The position numbers and the translations under genes were made by a program. The notes beneath the pieces are model-generated. The model did not search any database, was not told where the DNA came from, and worked only from the letters and a program-made list of their open reading frames with translations. A stretch of DNA of 64,000 nt, from positions 496,001 through 560,000 of the forward strand of contig NZ_WING01000002.1 of the NCBI RefSeq assembly GCF_009793335.1, in the 5' to 3' direction. Shown piece after piece: positions 33,814 through 43,233 of this stretch; positions within the stretch are counted from its first letter, which is position 1, and every line of letters starts with the position of its first letter. The DNA comes from Actinomadura sp. J1-007 (lineage in GTDB: Bacteria; Actinomycetota; Actinomycetes; Streptosporangiales; Streptosporangiaceae).

Positions 33814-36384
33814 CTGGCCGTCCGCGTTCGCGGCGCCGCGCAGCAGGGACCGCGCCGGCACGAGGACGGCCGCCGCGCCGGACGCGGCCACCACGAGCAG
33901 CAGGGCAGCGCACATGAGCGGCGGAACGGTCGGCAGCGGCAGCCCGCTCACGGCCGTCGCGAGCGCCAGGAGGGTGACGGCCGCGATGAGGACGCCGGTC
34001 GCGATGCCCGTCCCGAGGACGATCGCGGCCTCCAGCCGCAGCATCCGCATCACCTGCCGCCGCGTCGCCCCGACCAGGCGCAGCAGCGCGAACTCGCGCC
34101 GCCGCGCGGCCGTCGCGAGGGCCAGGGTGGTGACGACGCCGATGAGGACGAACCCGGCGATCGCCGCGACGACCACGTAGTTCACCACGCCCTGGAGGCG
34201 GAGCTGCTCGGACAGCCGCGCGCCGAGCTCGTCCGGGCCCGCCGCCCGCACGCCCGCGTAGCGCGCCGCGACCGGCGACAGGTCCGCCCTGCCCCGGACG
34301 AGCACGTGGTCGTCCAGCGGCGACGCCGCGTGCGCGGCCACCAGGTCGTGCGGCAGCAGCAGGTCGCCGAACCCGAGGCCCCGGTCGTAGATCGCGACCA
34401 CGCGGGGCTCGATCCGGGTCCCGTCGCCGAGCCACATCGTCTTGACGGACCCGACGTGCAGACCGCTCGCGACGTCCCGGCTGAGCGCGACGGCCCGGCC
34501 GCGCAGGTCTGCGAGGCGCCCGGACGACACCTTCGGGTCCATGGTCCGTTCGGCGTCGGGCGACACGCCCCGGGCGGTCAGGGACCGCAGGTTCCTGTCG
34601 CCCAGCTCCTTCACGGTCATCACGACCGTCGTGTTCTTGACGGCCGTCGCGGCGGTCACGCCGGGCAGGGCCCGCGCCGCGTCCGCCGCCCCCGCCGGGA
34701 CGCCGGGCCCGGCCGAGACCAGCACCCGGTCGGCGCGGTTCCCGTCCGCCGCCTGGGCCTTCGTCGTGTGGACGACCGTGGACTGCGCGAAGAGCTGCGT
34801 CCCGGCGAACGCCACGGCGAGCGCGACCGGCGTGATGATCGACCCGGCCCGCAGCGCGGCGGCCGCCGCGCCGTGCACCGCGAGCCGTCCCGCCACCGGC
34901 GACACCCGGCGCGCCGCGCCGCCGAGGACCCGCGTCCCGAACCGGGCGATCAGCGGGCCGAGCAGCGCCGTCGCCACGATCAGCGCGATCACCAGGCCGC
35001 CGACCGAGGTCGTCGCCGCGGGTCCGGTGGCGGTCGTGGAGAACCCGAGCGCGTTCAGCCCGAGGACGAGGAACACCGCGCCCGTGATCGTCCGCCAGCG
35101 GGGCAGCGCGGCCGGCTCGGCGGCCGCCTCGCCGAGCGCCTCGACGGGCCTGATCCGGGTGAGGCGGAGCGAGGCGAGGAACGCGCTCGCCGTCCCGGCG
35201 AGGAGCGTCGCGGCGAACCCGGCGAGGGCGGGCAGCGGGCTGAGCGCGAGCCCGAACCCGTCCGGTACCGCGCCCTCGTGCCGCATCAGCCCGTACATCA
35301 GCGCGCCGGCGGCGAGCGACAGCGGCGCGCCGAGCAGCGCGGCGGGCAGCGCGATCCGGAACGTCTCGCGGACGACCGTCCGGCGCACCTGCCCCGGCGT
35401 CGCGCCCACCGCCCGCAGCAGCGCGAACACGCGCGCCCGCTCCCGCACCGACAGGGCGATCAGCCCGCTGACCACCACGAGCATCACCAGCACGGAGATC
35501 GCGGCGAACGCCGCCCCCACGTCCAGGAGGTCCGGGCGGGCCGCCGCCACCGAACGGTCCTCGACGTCGCCCCGCGCGTCCCCGGTCGCGACCGTCGCCC
35601 CGGCGGGCGCGGCCTTCCGCAGCGCCCCGGTGTCGACCTTCCCGTCCGCGAGGACGGCGAGCGCGTCGGCCTGCCCCGGGTGGCCGCTGAGCGCGGCGGC
35701 GGCCTGCGGCGCGAAGTACGCCGCCGGAGGCCCGCCGGGCGCGACCAGGCCCGTCACCCGGTACGGGCGCGGGACGTCCCCGATCTGGAGGCGGACGACC
35801 GCCCCGGCCTCCACCCCCGCGCGCGCGTCGAGCGCGACCTCGCCGGGCGCCTGCGGGGCCCGTCCCGCGCTCAGCCTGGACGGGCGGAGGGCCGCGGAGT
35901 CCCAGCCGTGCCCGTCCAGCACCCGCCCGGCGCCGGCCACCACGGGGAACGACACGTCCGGGACGACCGCGCGCACGCCGGGCACGGCCCGCAGCCGCTC
36001 CGCCGCCGACACCGGCAGGCGCGCGGGCTCGGTCAGCGGCCTGCTCTGCTTCTCCGGGTCCGACCCGGGACGCTTCATCACGCGCTCGATCTTCTGCGGC
36101 CCCGTCACGACCGCCTTGGCCGCGCCGTACCGCTCGACCGGGGCGTGCGCCCGCAGCGCGGACTCCACGAGCACCCCGCACGCGCCCACGAGGACGGTCG
36201 CGAACACCAGCGCCACGAACGCTCCGACGTACGCGCCCTTCCCCGCTCCGAGCGGGCCCCGCACCGACCTCTTCCCGGCCTTTCCCGCCTTCCCCGCCTT
36301 CACGGCGCTCTTCTCCGCACGCTTCTCCGCCTTCGCGGCGGCCTTCGCGGCGCGCTTCTCCGCGCGCTTCTCCGCGCGCTTCAC
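33811..36384 (-). CDS. ABC transporter permease with two FtsX domains
   Basis: This is an 857-residue membrane protein starting at GTG 36384, overlapping the ATPase stop by four bases. The first 40 residues are a Lys/Ala/Glu-rich cytoplasmic tail (KRAEKRAEKRAAKAAAKAE and on). Then come one helix (GAYVGAFVALVFATVLVGACG), an external domain, FtsX domain 1 (ERARVFALLRAVGATPGQV), central helices, and FtsX domain 2 (RRREFALLRLVGATRRQVMRML). About ten helices are seen. It partners the ATPase upstream in an exporter of drugs, peptides or lipids. Confidence 0.9.
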   Translation of the reverse strand: MKRAEKRAEKRAAKAAAKAEKRAEKSAVKAGKAGKAGKRSVRGPLGAGKGAYVGAFVALVFATVLVGACGVLVESALRAHAPVERYGAAKAVVTGPQKIERVMKRPGSDPEKQSRPLTEPARLPVSAAERLRAVPGVRAVVPDVSFPVVAGAGRVLDGHGWDSAALRPSRLSAGRAPQAPGEVALDARAGVEAGAVVRLQIGDVPRPYRVTGLVAPGGPPAAYFAPQAAAALSGHPGQADALAVLADGKVDTGALRKAAPAGATVATGDARGDVEDRSVAAARPDLLDVGAAFAAISVLVMLVVVSGLIALSVRERARVFALLRAVGATPGQVRRTVVRETFRIALPAALLGAPLSLAAGALMYGLMRHEGAVPDGFGLALSPLPALAGFAATLLAGTASAFLASLRLTRIRPVEALGEAAAEPAALPRWRTITGAVFLVLGLNALGFSTTATGPAATTSVGGLVIALIVATALLGPLIARFGTRVLGGAARRVSPVAGRLAVHGAAAAALRAGSIITPVALAVAFAGTQLFAQSTVVHTTKAQAADGNRADRVLVSAGPGVPAGAADAARALPGVTAATAVKNTTVVMTVKELGDRNLRSLTARGVSPDAERTMDPKVSSGRLADLRGRAVALSRDVASGLHVGSVKTMWLGDGTRIEPRVVAIYDRGLGFGDLLLPHDLVAAHAASPLDDHVLVRGRADLSPVAARYAGVRAAGPDELGARLSEQLRLQGVVNYVVVAAIAGFVLIGVVTTLALATAARRREFALLRLVGATRRQVMRMLRLEAAIVLGTGIATGVLIAAVTLLALATAVSGLPLPTVPPLMCAALLLVVAASGAAAVLVPARSLLRGAANADGQ

Positions 36385-37112
36385 AGGGACTCCCAGCGGG
36401 CCGCGACGGACGCGGCGGACGGGGACGCCAGCTCTTCCACGATCCGGCCCCGGTCCAGGAACAGCACCGAGTCGGCCCACGCGGCGGCGGCCGGGTCGTG
36501 CGTCACCAGGACCACGGTCTGCCCCGTCTCGTCGACCGTCTCGCGGAGCAGGCGCAGCACCTCGCGCGCCGTCCGCGGGTCCAGGGCGCCCGTCGGCTCG
36601 TCCGCGAAGACGACCTCGGGCCGCGTCACCAGCGCGCGGGCGAGGGCCGCGCGCTGCTGCTGCCCGCCCGACAGCTCCGACGGGCGGTGCCCGAGCCGGT
36701 CGCCGAGCCCGACCCGCCGCACCACCTCGTCCAGCCAGGCCGGGTCCGCCCGCGTCCCGCCGAGCTGGAGCGGCAGCGTGATGTTCTGCTCGACGTCCAT
36801 GGAGGGGACCAGGTTGAACGACTGGAACACGAACCCGATGCGCTCCCGCCGCAGGCGCGTCCGCTTGGCCTCCGACAGCCGCCCGATGTCGGTCTCCCCG
36901 ATCCGCACCGTCCCGGAGGTCGGCCGGTCGAGCCCGGACGCGCAGTGCAGGAACGTGCTCTTGCCCGACCCCGACGGCCCCATCACGGCGGTGAACCCGC
37001 CGCGCGGGAACGGCCAGGTGACCCCGTCGAGCGCCGTCACCGGCCCGTACGTCTTCGTGACCGACTCCAGGCGCACCGCGTACGTGGTCGCCTCGGCCGT
37101 CAGCATCGTCAT
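36381..37112 (-). CDS. ABC transporter ATP-binding protein (MacB/LolD type)
   Basis: This is a 243-residue ATPase. Walker A is GPSGSGKST, the Q-loop is VFQSFNLVP, the signature is LSGGQQQR, Walker B is VVFADEPTGALDP, and the switch is VTHD. It is 60-70% similar by eye to the ATPase at 6335 but uses a different permease. It is divergent from a two-component system, 167 bases away, which probably controls it, as in antimicrobial-peptide-sensing ABC modules of Gram-positive bacteria. Confidence 0.92.
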   Translation of the reverse strand: MTMLTAEATTYAVRLESVTKTYGPVTALDGVTWPFPRGGFTAVMGPSGSGKSTFLHCASGLDRPTSGTVRIGETDIGRLSEAKRTRLRRERIGFVFQSFNLVPSMDVEQNITLPLQLGGTRADPAWLDEVVRRVGLGDRLGHRPSELSGGQQQRAALARALVTRPEVVFADEPTGALDPRTAREVLRLLRETVDETGQTVVLVTHDPAAAAWADSVLFLDRGRIVEELASPSAASVAARWESL

Positions 37113-37186
37113 GTCCCCTCCGTGGAAAGCCCGTTCACCTGGACGAACCTAGGTTTCGGGCGGGTCCCGGCACATGGGCGCGCCCT

Positions 37187-37215
37187 CCCGAATCGGGGGT
37201 GTAGCCCGCTACACC
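37187..37215. promoter_or_regulatory. Two palindromes in the ABC exporter/two-component divergent gap
   Basis: CCCGAATCGGG at 37187-37197 (perfect around a central A) is followed by GGTGTAG (37198-37204) and CTACACC (37209-37215), perfect 7-base arms around CCCG. The gap lies between the exporter genes and the histidine kinase/NarL-type regulator operon, so the sites are good candidates for the response regulator at 38500. Confidence 0.55.
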
Positions 37216-37279
37216 ACGGGCCCGGGGGCCCGCCCCGGTGCGGGATCCGGGCGCTCGCATACGGTGAGCGCGAGGAGAT

Positions 37280-38512
37280 ATGAGACACGGACTGGAACGC
37301 AGCAGGGACGCCACGCGCTACCTGGTCGGCGGCCTGCGCACGGCGCTGCCCGCACTGGCCGGGCTCTGCCTGCTGCCCCTCGCCGTCCTCGCCGCGCTCC
37401 TGCTGGTCACGCTCCCGTGGCTGCCGGAGATCGTCCGGCCGCTGCGGGCGCTCGCCAACAGCGAGCGGCGGCGCGCGGGAGCGGCGCTCGGGCGGGAGAT
37501 CCCCCGGCCGTACGAGCCCCCGCGCGGGACCGCGGTCGAGCAGTCGATGCGGCTGCTGAGGTCGATGTCCACCTTCCGGGACGCCGCCTGGATGACCGTG
37601 CACGGCCTCACGGGCCTGATCGCGGCGGTGATGGCCGTCGCGCTGTGGCCCGCGCTGGCGTTCTCGCTGTCGCTGCCGCTGTGGTGGTGGGCCGCGCCGG
37701 ACGGCTCGCAGTCGGCGTTCGTCGTGCTCGACAGCTGGCCGAAGGCGCTGACGCTGCCGTTCGTCCAGGCGGCCCTGGAGGCGGCCCTGCTCTGGTGGGC
37801 GGTCCCGGCGTTCGCGCGCGGGCAGCGGCGCCTCGCGGAGGTCCTGCTGCGCCCGACCCGCCGCAGCAGCCTGACCGAACGGGTCGAGCAGCTCGCCGAG
37901 ACCCGGGCCGGGGCGCTGGAGGCGCACGGCGCCGAACTGCGCCGCATCGAGCGCGACCTGCACGACGGCACGCAGGCCCAGCTCGTGGCCGTCGCGCTGC
38001 GGCTCGGCCTCGCCGACCGCAGGTTCGACGCCGACCCGGACGCGGCGCGGGCGCTGTTCCTGGACGCCCGCGACGGCGTCGAGGAGGCCCTGACCCAGCT
38101 CCGGACGGTGATCCGCGGCATCTACCCGCCGATCCTGTCCGACCGGGGGCTGCCGGGCGCGCTGCGCGCCCTGTCCTCGGGCCAGCCGATCCCGATCGAC
38201 CTGGACGTCGCCGAGGACACCCGCGACGTCCCCGCCGCCGTCGAGGCCGCCGCCTACTTCGTGGTGGCCGAGGCGCTGACGAACGTCGCCAAGCACAGCG
38301 GCGCGCGGCACGCCCTGGTCCGCGTCCGCCGAGGCGATTCGCGCCTGGAGATCACCGTGCGGGACGATGGGAAGGGCGGCGCCGACCCGGCGCGCGGCAG
38401 CGGCCTGGCGGGCATCCGCCGCCGCGTCGCCGCGCTCGACGGCGTCACCCGGATCGACAGCCCCGACGGGAAAGGCACGGCCCTCGACGTGGAACTGCCA
38501 TGCGGATCGTGA
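37280..38512 (+). CDS. Sensor histidine kinase with N-terminal sensor domain (NarX/DesK type)
   Basis: This is a 410-residue membrane kinase. Four hydrophobic segments lie in residues 1-180 (LAGLCLLPLAVLAALLLVT, GLIAAVMAVALWPALAF and others), matching the actinobacterial Putative-sensor domain. The HisKA_3 region has the phospho-acceptor in ELRRIERDLHDGTQAQLVA, and the HATPase has ALTNVAKHSGA (N-box), DDGKGGAD (G1) and SGLAGIRRRVAAL (G2). It overlaps the response-regulator gene by 13 bases. It is divergent from the ABC exporter and probably senses the exported compound or envelope stress. Confidence 0.92.
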   Translation: MRHGLERSRDATRYLVGGLRTALPALAGLCLLPLAVLAALLLVTLPWLPEIVRPLRALANSERRRAGAALGREIPRPYEPPRGTAVEQSMRLLRSMSTFRDAAWMTVHGLTGLIAAVMAVALWPALAFSLSLPLWWWAAPDGSQSAFVVLDSWPKALTLPFVQAALEAALLWWAVPAFARGQRRLAEVLLRPTRRSSLTERVEQLAETRAGALEAHGAELRRIERDLHDGTQAQLVAVALRLGLADRRFDADPDAARALFLDARDGVEEALTQLRTVIRGIYPPILSDRGLPGALRALSSGQPIPIDLDVAEDTRDVPAAVEAAAYFVVAEALTNVAKHSGARHALVRVRRGDSRLEITVRDDGKGGADPARGSGLAGIRRRVAALDGVTRIDSPDGKGTALDVELPCGS

Positions 38513-39137
38513 TCGCCGAGGACAACGTCCTGCTCCGCGAGGGCCTGGTGCTGCTGCTCAGCACCGACGGCCACGAGGTCGTCGCCGTCGCGGGCACCGG
38601 CCCCGAGGTGCTCCCGGCGCTGCTGGAGCACCGGCCCGACGTGGCCGTCCTCGACGTCCGGCTCCCGCCCGGCTTCCGCGACGAGGGGCTGCGCGCGGCG
38701 ATCGGGGCCCGCAAGGCGCTGCCCGGCCTGCCCGTCCTCGTGCTGTCGCAGTACGTCGAGGAGACCTACGCCGCCGAGCTGCTCGCGGGCGGCGCGGAGG
38801 GCGTCGGCTACCTGCTCAAGGACCGGGTCAGCCGGGTCGGCGAGTTCCTCGACGCCCTGGAGCGCGTCGCCGCGGGCGGCACCGCCCTGGACCCCGAGGT
38901 CGTCGCGCAGCTCATGACGGCCCGCCGCGACCCCCTCCAGGCCCTCACCCCGCGCGAGCGGGAGGTGCTGGCGCTGATGGCCCAGGGCCTCGACAACGCG
39001 ACGATCGCCTCCACGCTGGTGATCACCGAGCGGTCGGTCAGCAAGCACATCGGCAGCGTCTTCCTGAAGCTCGGCCTGCCCCGAGCGACAGCGGCCACCG
39101 CCGCGTCCTCGCCGTGCTCGCCTACCTCAACTCCTGA
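38500..39137 (+). CDS. NarL/LuxR-family response regulator (C-terminal frameshift)
   Basis: About 212 residues. The receiver domain starts MRIVIAEDNVLLREGL, with phospho-acceptor Asp in DVAVLDVRLPP and the switch Lys in YLLKDRVS. The LuxR-type HTH is LTPREREVLALMAQGLDNATIAS and ITERSVSKHIGSVFLKL. In the given frame the end is replaced by shadow sequence. Restoring one C in the run at 39079-39082 yields the usual end PPSDSGHRRVLAVLAYLNS. It is the output partner of the kinase just upstream. Confidence 0.9.
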
Positions 39138-39878
39138 CCGTCCCCGCCGCCCCGGGAGGGCCCGGAGGCCCCGCCGCGCCCGCCGCCCCGCCGCGCCCGC
39201 CGCGCCCGCCGTCCCGGGAGGGCCCGCGAGCGGCGCGAGGCCGTCCAGCAGGCAGGCGAGGCCCTGCGCGAACGCGGCGTCCCAGTCGTTGCCGCTGACG
39301 TGGCCGTGGGCGGCGAGGCTCGGGTAGCGGTCGCGGTGGGCGGCCAGGTGCGCGTCGGCCGCCTCGCGGACGGCCGCCTCGTCCTCCCCGGCGGAGCTGA
39401 CCTGCATCAGCGCCGACCCGATCACGTAGTTGGCCAGCGCGTACGCCGCCGTCACGAGGGGCTGTCCGGCGAACCCGGCGGAGACCAGCGCGGCGTGCAG
39501 GAACTCCGTGCGCGCCAGCACGTTCGGCCCGAGCAGGGGACGCCCGAGCACGGACGCCGACCACGGATGGCGCAGCATCGCCGCCCGCCAGCCGCCGATC
39601 AGGGCCGTCACGTCCGCCCGCCAGTCCGCGGCCTCGGGCAACTCGACCTCGCCGAAGATCGTGTCGAGGGCCAGGTCGAGCACGTCGTCCTTGGTCCTGA
39701 CGTGCCAGTAGAGCGTGGTGGAGCCCGTGCCGAGCCGTTCGGCGAGGCGCCGCATCGTGAGGCGGGCGGCGCCCTCCTCGTCCAGCAGCGCCACCGCCTC
39801 CGCGGCGATCCGCTCGCGGCTCATCGGCGGGCCCTCGCGGCGCGGGCGGGCCGTTCGCAGCCAGACGCTCTCGGTCAT
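39127..39878 (-). CDS. TetR-family regulator, TetR(C)-like (C-terminal end uncertain)
   Basis: About 245 residues starting at ATG 39878, or MSRERIAAEAV about 27 residues further in. The HTH is GAARLTMRRLAERLGTGSTTLYWHVRTKDDV, and the C-terminal domain (LDLALDTIFGEVELPE) is the tetracycline-repressor type. After about residue 225 the frame enters a Gly/Ala/Pro-coding G/C repeat, and the natural stop was probably lost to a frameshift at roughly 39150-39200. I give 39127, the end in the alternative frame. It is divergent from the ABC-F gene and likely controls it. Confidence 0.8.
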
Positions 39879-39953
39879 GCCGCCGGAGTCTAGTACGTTG
39901 GGCGTGTACCGGATCGTCGGTCCAGTAACTCGAACACCGTACGAGGAGCGTTG

Positions 39954-41544
39954 GTGGGACATGTCGAGGTCAGCCGGCTGACCTATGCGCTGCCCGACGG
40001 GCGGCCCCTGCTGGACGACGTCTCGTTCCGCATCGGGGAGGGCGCCAAGGGGCCCTCGTCGGCCCGAACGGGGCGGGGAAGACCACGCTGCTCAGGCTCG
40101 TCGCGGGCGATCTCGCGCCCGCCCGGGGACCGTGGTGAGCGGCGGCGGGCTCGGCTTCATGCGGCAGTTCATCGGCGGCGTGCGGGACGGGCGGACCGTC
40201 CACGACCTGCTGCTGTCGGTCGCCCCCGCGCGCGTGCGCGAGGCCGCGGCCGAACTGGCGCGCGCCGAGGCGGCGCTGGACGACGGGGAGCGCAGCCAGC
40301 TCGCGTACGCGCAGGCCATCGCCGACTACGGCGACGCGGGCGGCTACGAGATGGAGGTCGTCTGGGACACCTGCACGACGGCGGCGCTCGGCCTGCCGTT
40401 CGACACGGCCGCGGCGCGCGGCGTGGGGACGCTGTCGGGCGGCGAGCAGAAGCGCGTCGTCCTGGAGGCGCTGCTGAGGGGCCCCGACGAGGTCCGGCTC
40501 CTGGACGAGCCCGACAACTACCTGGACGTTCCGGGCAAGGAGTGGCTCGCCGAACGGCTGACCGCCGCGGCCAAGACCGTCCTGCTCGTCTCGCACGACC
40601 GCAGGCTCGTCGCGGACGTCGCCGACCGGATCGTGACCGTCGAGTCCCGCGACGTGTGGGTGCACGGGGAGGGTTCGCCGGGTACGCGCGGGCGCGGCGT
40701 GAGCGCACCGACCGGCTCCGCGAGCGCAAGCGGCGGTGGGACGAGGAGCACGCGCGGCTGCGGCGGGTCGCCGACACCCTGCGGCGGCGGGCCGCGGGCA
40801 ACGACGCGGTCGCCTCGTCCTACCAGGCGGCGCGGACGCGGCTCGCGCGGTTCGAGGAGGCGGGCCCGCCGCGCGCCGCCCGAAGGAGCAGAACGTCCGG
40901 ATGCGGCTCACCGGCGGCCGGACCGGTAAGCGGGCGCTCAGGTGCGAGGACCTGGAGCTGACCGGCCTGACGCGGCCGTTCGGCACGGAGGTCCTGTACG
41001 GCGAGCGCGTCGCGGTGCTCGGGGCGAACGGGTCGGGCAAGTCGACGTTCCTGCGGCTGCTCGCGGGCGCGGACGTCCCGTACGCGGGGACGTTCCGGCT
41101 GGGCGCGCGGGTCGTCCCGGGCACTTCGTCCAGACGCACACGCGGCCCGACCTGCACGGGCGCGCCCCGGCCGAGATCGTCATGGCGGAGCACGCCCTCA
41201 CGCGCAACGACGCGATGGCGGCGCTGGCGCGCTACGAGCTCGCGCCCGCCGGCTCCCGCCCGTTCGAGACGCTGTCGGGCGGGCAGCAGGCGCGGTTGCA
41301 GATCCTGCTGCTGGAGCTGTCGGGCGCGACCCTGCTCCTGCTGGACGAGCCGACCGACAACCTCGACCTCGCCAGCGCCGAGGCCCTCCAGCAGGGCCTG
41401 GAGTCGTACGAGGGCACGGTGCTCGCGGTCACGCACGACCGCTGGTTCGCCGCGGCCTTCGACCGCTACCTGGTCTTCGGCGCGGACGGCGGCGTCCACG
41501 AGACGGGCACCCCGCTCTGGAACGAGCCCCGAGCGCCCCGCTGA
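39954..41544 (+). CDS. ABC-F family ATP-binding protein (five apparent frameshifts)
   Basis: About 535 residues once frames are joined, starting at GTG 39954 (GAGGA upstream). Two ATPase domains on one chain and no membrane segment define ABC-F. Domain 1: GEGAKGALVGPNGAGKTT after correction, LSGGEQKRVVLEALL, LLDEPDNYLD, and VSHDRRLVAD. A linker coiled coil follows (RERTDRLRERKRRWDEEHA). Domain 2: GANGSGKST, LSGGQQARLQILLLELS, LLDEPTDNLD and VTHDRW. Breaks fall near 40052, 40126, 40669, 40880 and 41120, each restored by one G or C. Members protect ribosomes from antibiotics or act in translation; the class here is not determined. Confidence 0.8.
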
Positions 41545-41555
41545 CGGGCCCAGGG

Positions 41556-43009
41556 TCAGCCGGGGAGGCCGTCGGCGTAGGCGGCGCCGAAGTTGCGGGT
41601 GGCCATGCGCTCCGCCTGGCCGAACCAGGCGGCGATCTCCTCCGGCTCGTGCCGGGGGAGCGCGGCGGTGGCCTCCTGGATGCGGGCGAGGGACGCGTGG
41701 GCGCGGTCGCGGACCGCGGCGAGGTCGACGCCGACGAGGCGCCCGTCGCGCTTGCGGACCACGCCGTCCACCAGGACCGTGTCCACGTCGGCGGCCGTGG
41801 ACTGGAGCACCACCGAGCCGACCGGGTGGCTGGACGGGACGAGCCCGAGCCGCGGGCGCACCACGATCACGTCCGCCTTTTTGCCGGGGGTCAGCGAGCC
41901 GATCCGGTCGCCGAGGCCGAGGACGTCCGCGCCGTTCACGGTGCCCCAGGCGAGCGCGTCGCGGGTGCTGAGGCCGATCGTCCAGGGCATGGTCCCGGTC
42001 GCGTGCACGCGGTCGTTGTCGAGCATCCGCTGCGTCTGGAGCCCGAGCCGCATCTGCGAGAACAGGTCGCCGGACCCGACGCAGACGATGTCGGTGCTGA
42101 CGCCCGGCGCGATCCCCGCGTCGATCGCGGCGCGGAACGGCGGATGCCCCATGCCCATCTGCATCTCGGTCTCCGGCGCGATGGTGACCTTGGCGCCGGT
42201 GTCGGCGAGCATCCGCCACTCCTGGCCGTCCAGCGCGGGGCAGTGGATGTGGACGTGGCCGGGCAGCAGCAGCCCGTGGTCGTCCATCTCGCGCAGGCCC
42301 TTGAGCAGGATCGAGGTCGTGGCGGCGGCCGTGTGCGAGGCGACCAGGACGCCGAGGTCGCGGGCGGCGCGGACCTCGGCGGCGGTGTCGGCGAACGGCA
42401 CCGTGCCGAAGTCGCTGAGCAGCATCCCCATCCGGACCAGCCCGCCGTCGGACGACAGCGCCCCCGCGCGCAGCCGCCGGGCGTCCGCGATCCGGTCGGC
42501 GTGCGCGGCGAAGCCGGGCGGGCTGAAGTCGTACTTCTGCATCCCGTACGCGTAGACGGCGCGGATCCCGGCCTCCGCGAGCGCCTCCACGGCGGCGTCC
42601 GCGTGCGCGGGCGTGTTGACGCAGTCGCAGCAGTCCATGATCGTCGTGACCCCGGCGTCGAGCGCCTCCAGCGCCCCGACGAGGGAGGCGGTGCCGAGGT
42701 CGGCGGCCTGGAGGACCGAGCCCGTCCCGTAGAAGGTGGACGCGAGGAACTGCGGCAGCGACATGTCGGCCGACACCGCGCGCAGCAGCGCCATCCAGGT
42801 GTGCCGGTGGCTGTCCACCATGCCGGGCAGCACGAACCCGCCGGCCGCGTCGATCCGTTCGGCGTCCACGCCCGCGAACTCCTCGGCGTCCCGGGCCACG
42901 GCCGCGATCCGGTCGTCCTCGATCAGCACCGCGCCCCGGGCAGATCGCCCAGCGCGCCGTCCATGCTGATCACGTGGCCGCCGGTCACGACGGTGCGGGC
43001 GACGCTCAT
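41556..43009 (-). CDS. Amidohydrolase / ring aminohydrolase (cytosine deaminase-TrzA/AtzA like; N-terminal frameshift)
   Basis: About 484 residues starting at ATG 43009 with GGAGGCAT upstream. The first 27 codons (SVARTVVTGGHVISMDGALGDL) end in a false stop; adding one G at 42934-42937 gives PGGAVLIEDDRIAAV and an intact protein. The metal motif is HxH in DSHRHTWMALLRA, with later His in LVASHTAAATT and HIHCPAL, and Asp in SGVSTDIVCVGSGD. This is subtype-III amidohydrolase layout, as in cytosine, guanine and hydroxyatrazine aminohydrolases that remove an amino or chloro group from a heteroaromatic ring. It is divergent from the HOD-like dioxygenase. The substrate is unknown. Confidence 0.82.
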
Positions 43010-43097
43010 GGGGATGCCTCCTCGGGGTACGGGTCCGTGTCCGGCATATCGTGGGGCTCGCGGGGACGGCGCGGTAATGCCGCTTCTCCGCCGGGGG

Positions 43098-43142
43098 ATA
43101 GCGGAACGGGTATAGCGCTCCCGCTCCGCGCGCCTCCGCTAT
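43098..43142. promoter_or_regulatory. Inverted repeat in the aminohydrolase/HOD divergent promoter
   Basis: ATAGCGGA (43098-43105) and TCCGCTAT (43135-43142) are perfect reverse complements, 29 bases apart, with TATAGCGC copies beside each. The spacing suits two dimer sites or a looped operator in the 224-base divergent gap. No Shine-Dalgarno overlaps it. Confidence 0.5.
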
Positions 43143-43165
43143 AGCGCGCTCGTGATGCCACGCCG

Positions 43166-43177
43166 CCGGTTCGGTAT
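43166..43177. promoter_or_regulatory. LysR-type motif shared with the 46-kb divergent promoter
   Basis: CCGGTTCGGTAT reads ATACCGAACCGG on the other strand. It shares TACCGAAC with the site at 46017-46027, upstream of the dioxygenase pathway operon. The same region then reads GGTATTTG followed three bases later by GGTAT, and the operon promoter has GGTATTTG followed by GGCAT (46085-46100). I infer co-regulation by the LysR at 45021. Confidence 0.5.
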
Positions 43178-43233
43178 TTGATCGGTATGCCCTCGCGGCG
43201 GGAGGCTGACCGGGACCAGGAGGGTACGCACAC

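Noticed and set aside
33631..37152. 1173-residue open frame on the plus strand
   Set aside because: It is antisense to the FtsX permease and its ATPase, both with clear motifs. The frame stays open only because of extreme GC bias, and its protein is Arg/Gly/Ala/His low-complexity without motifs.
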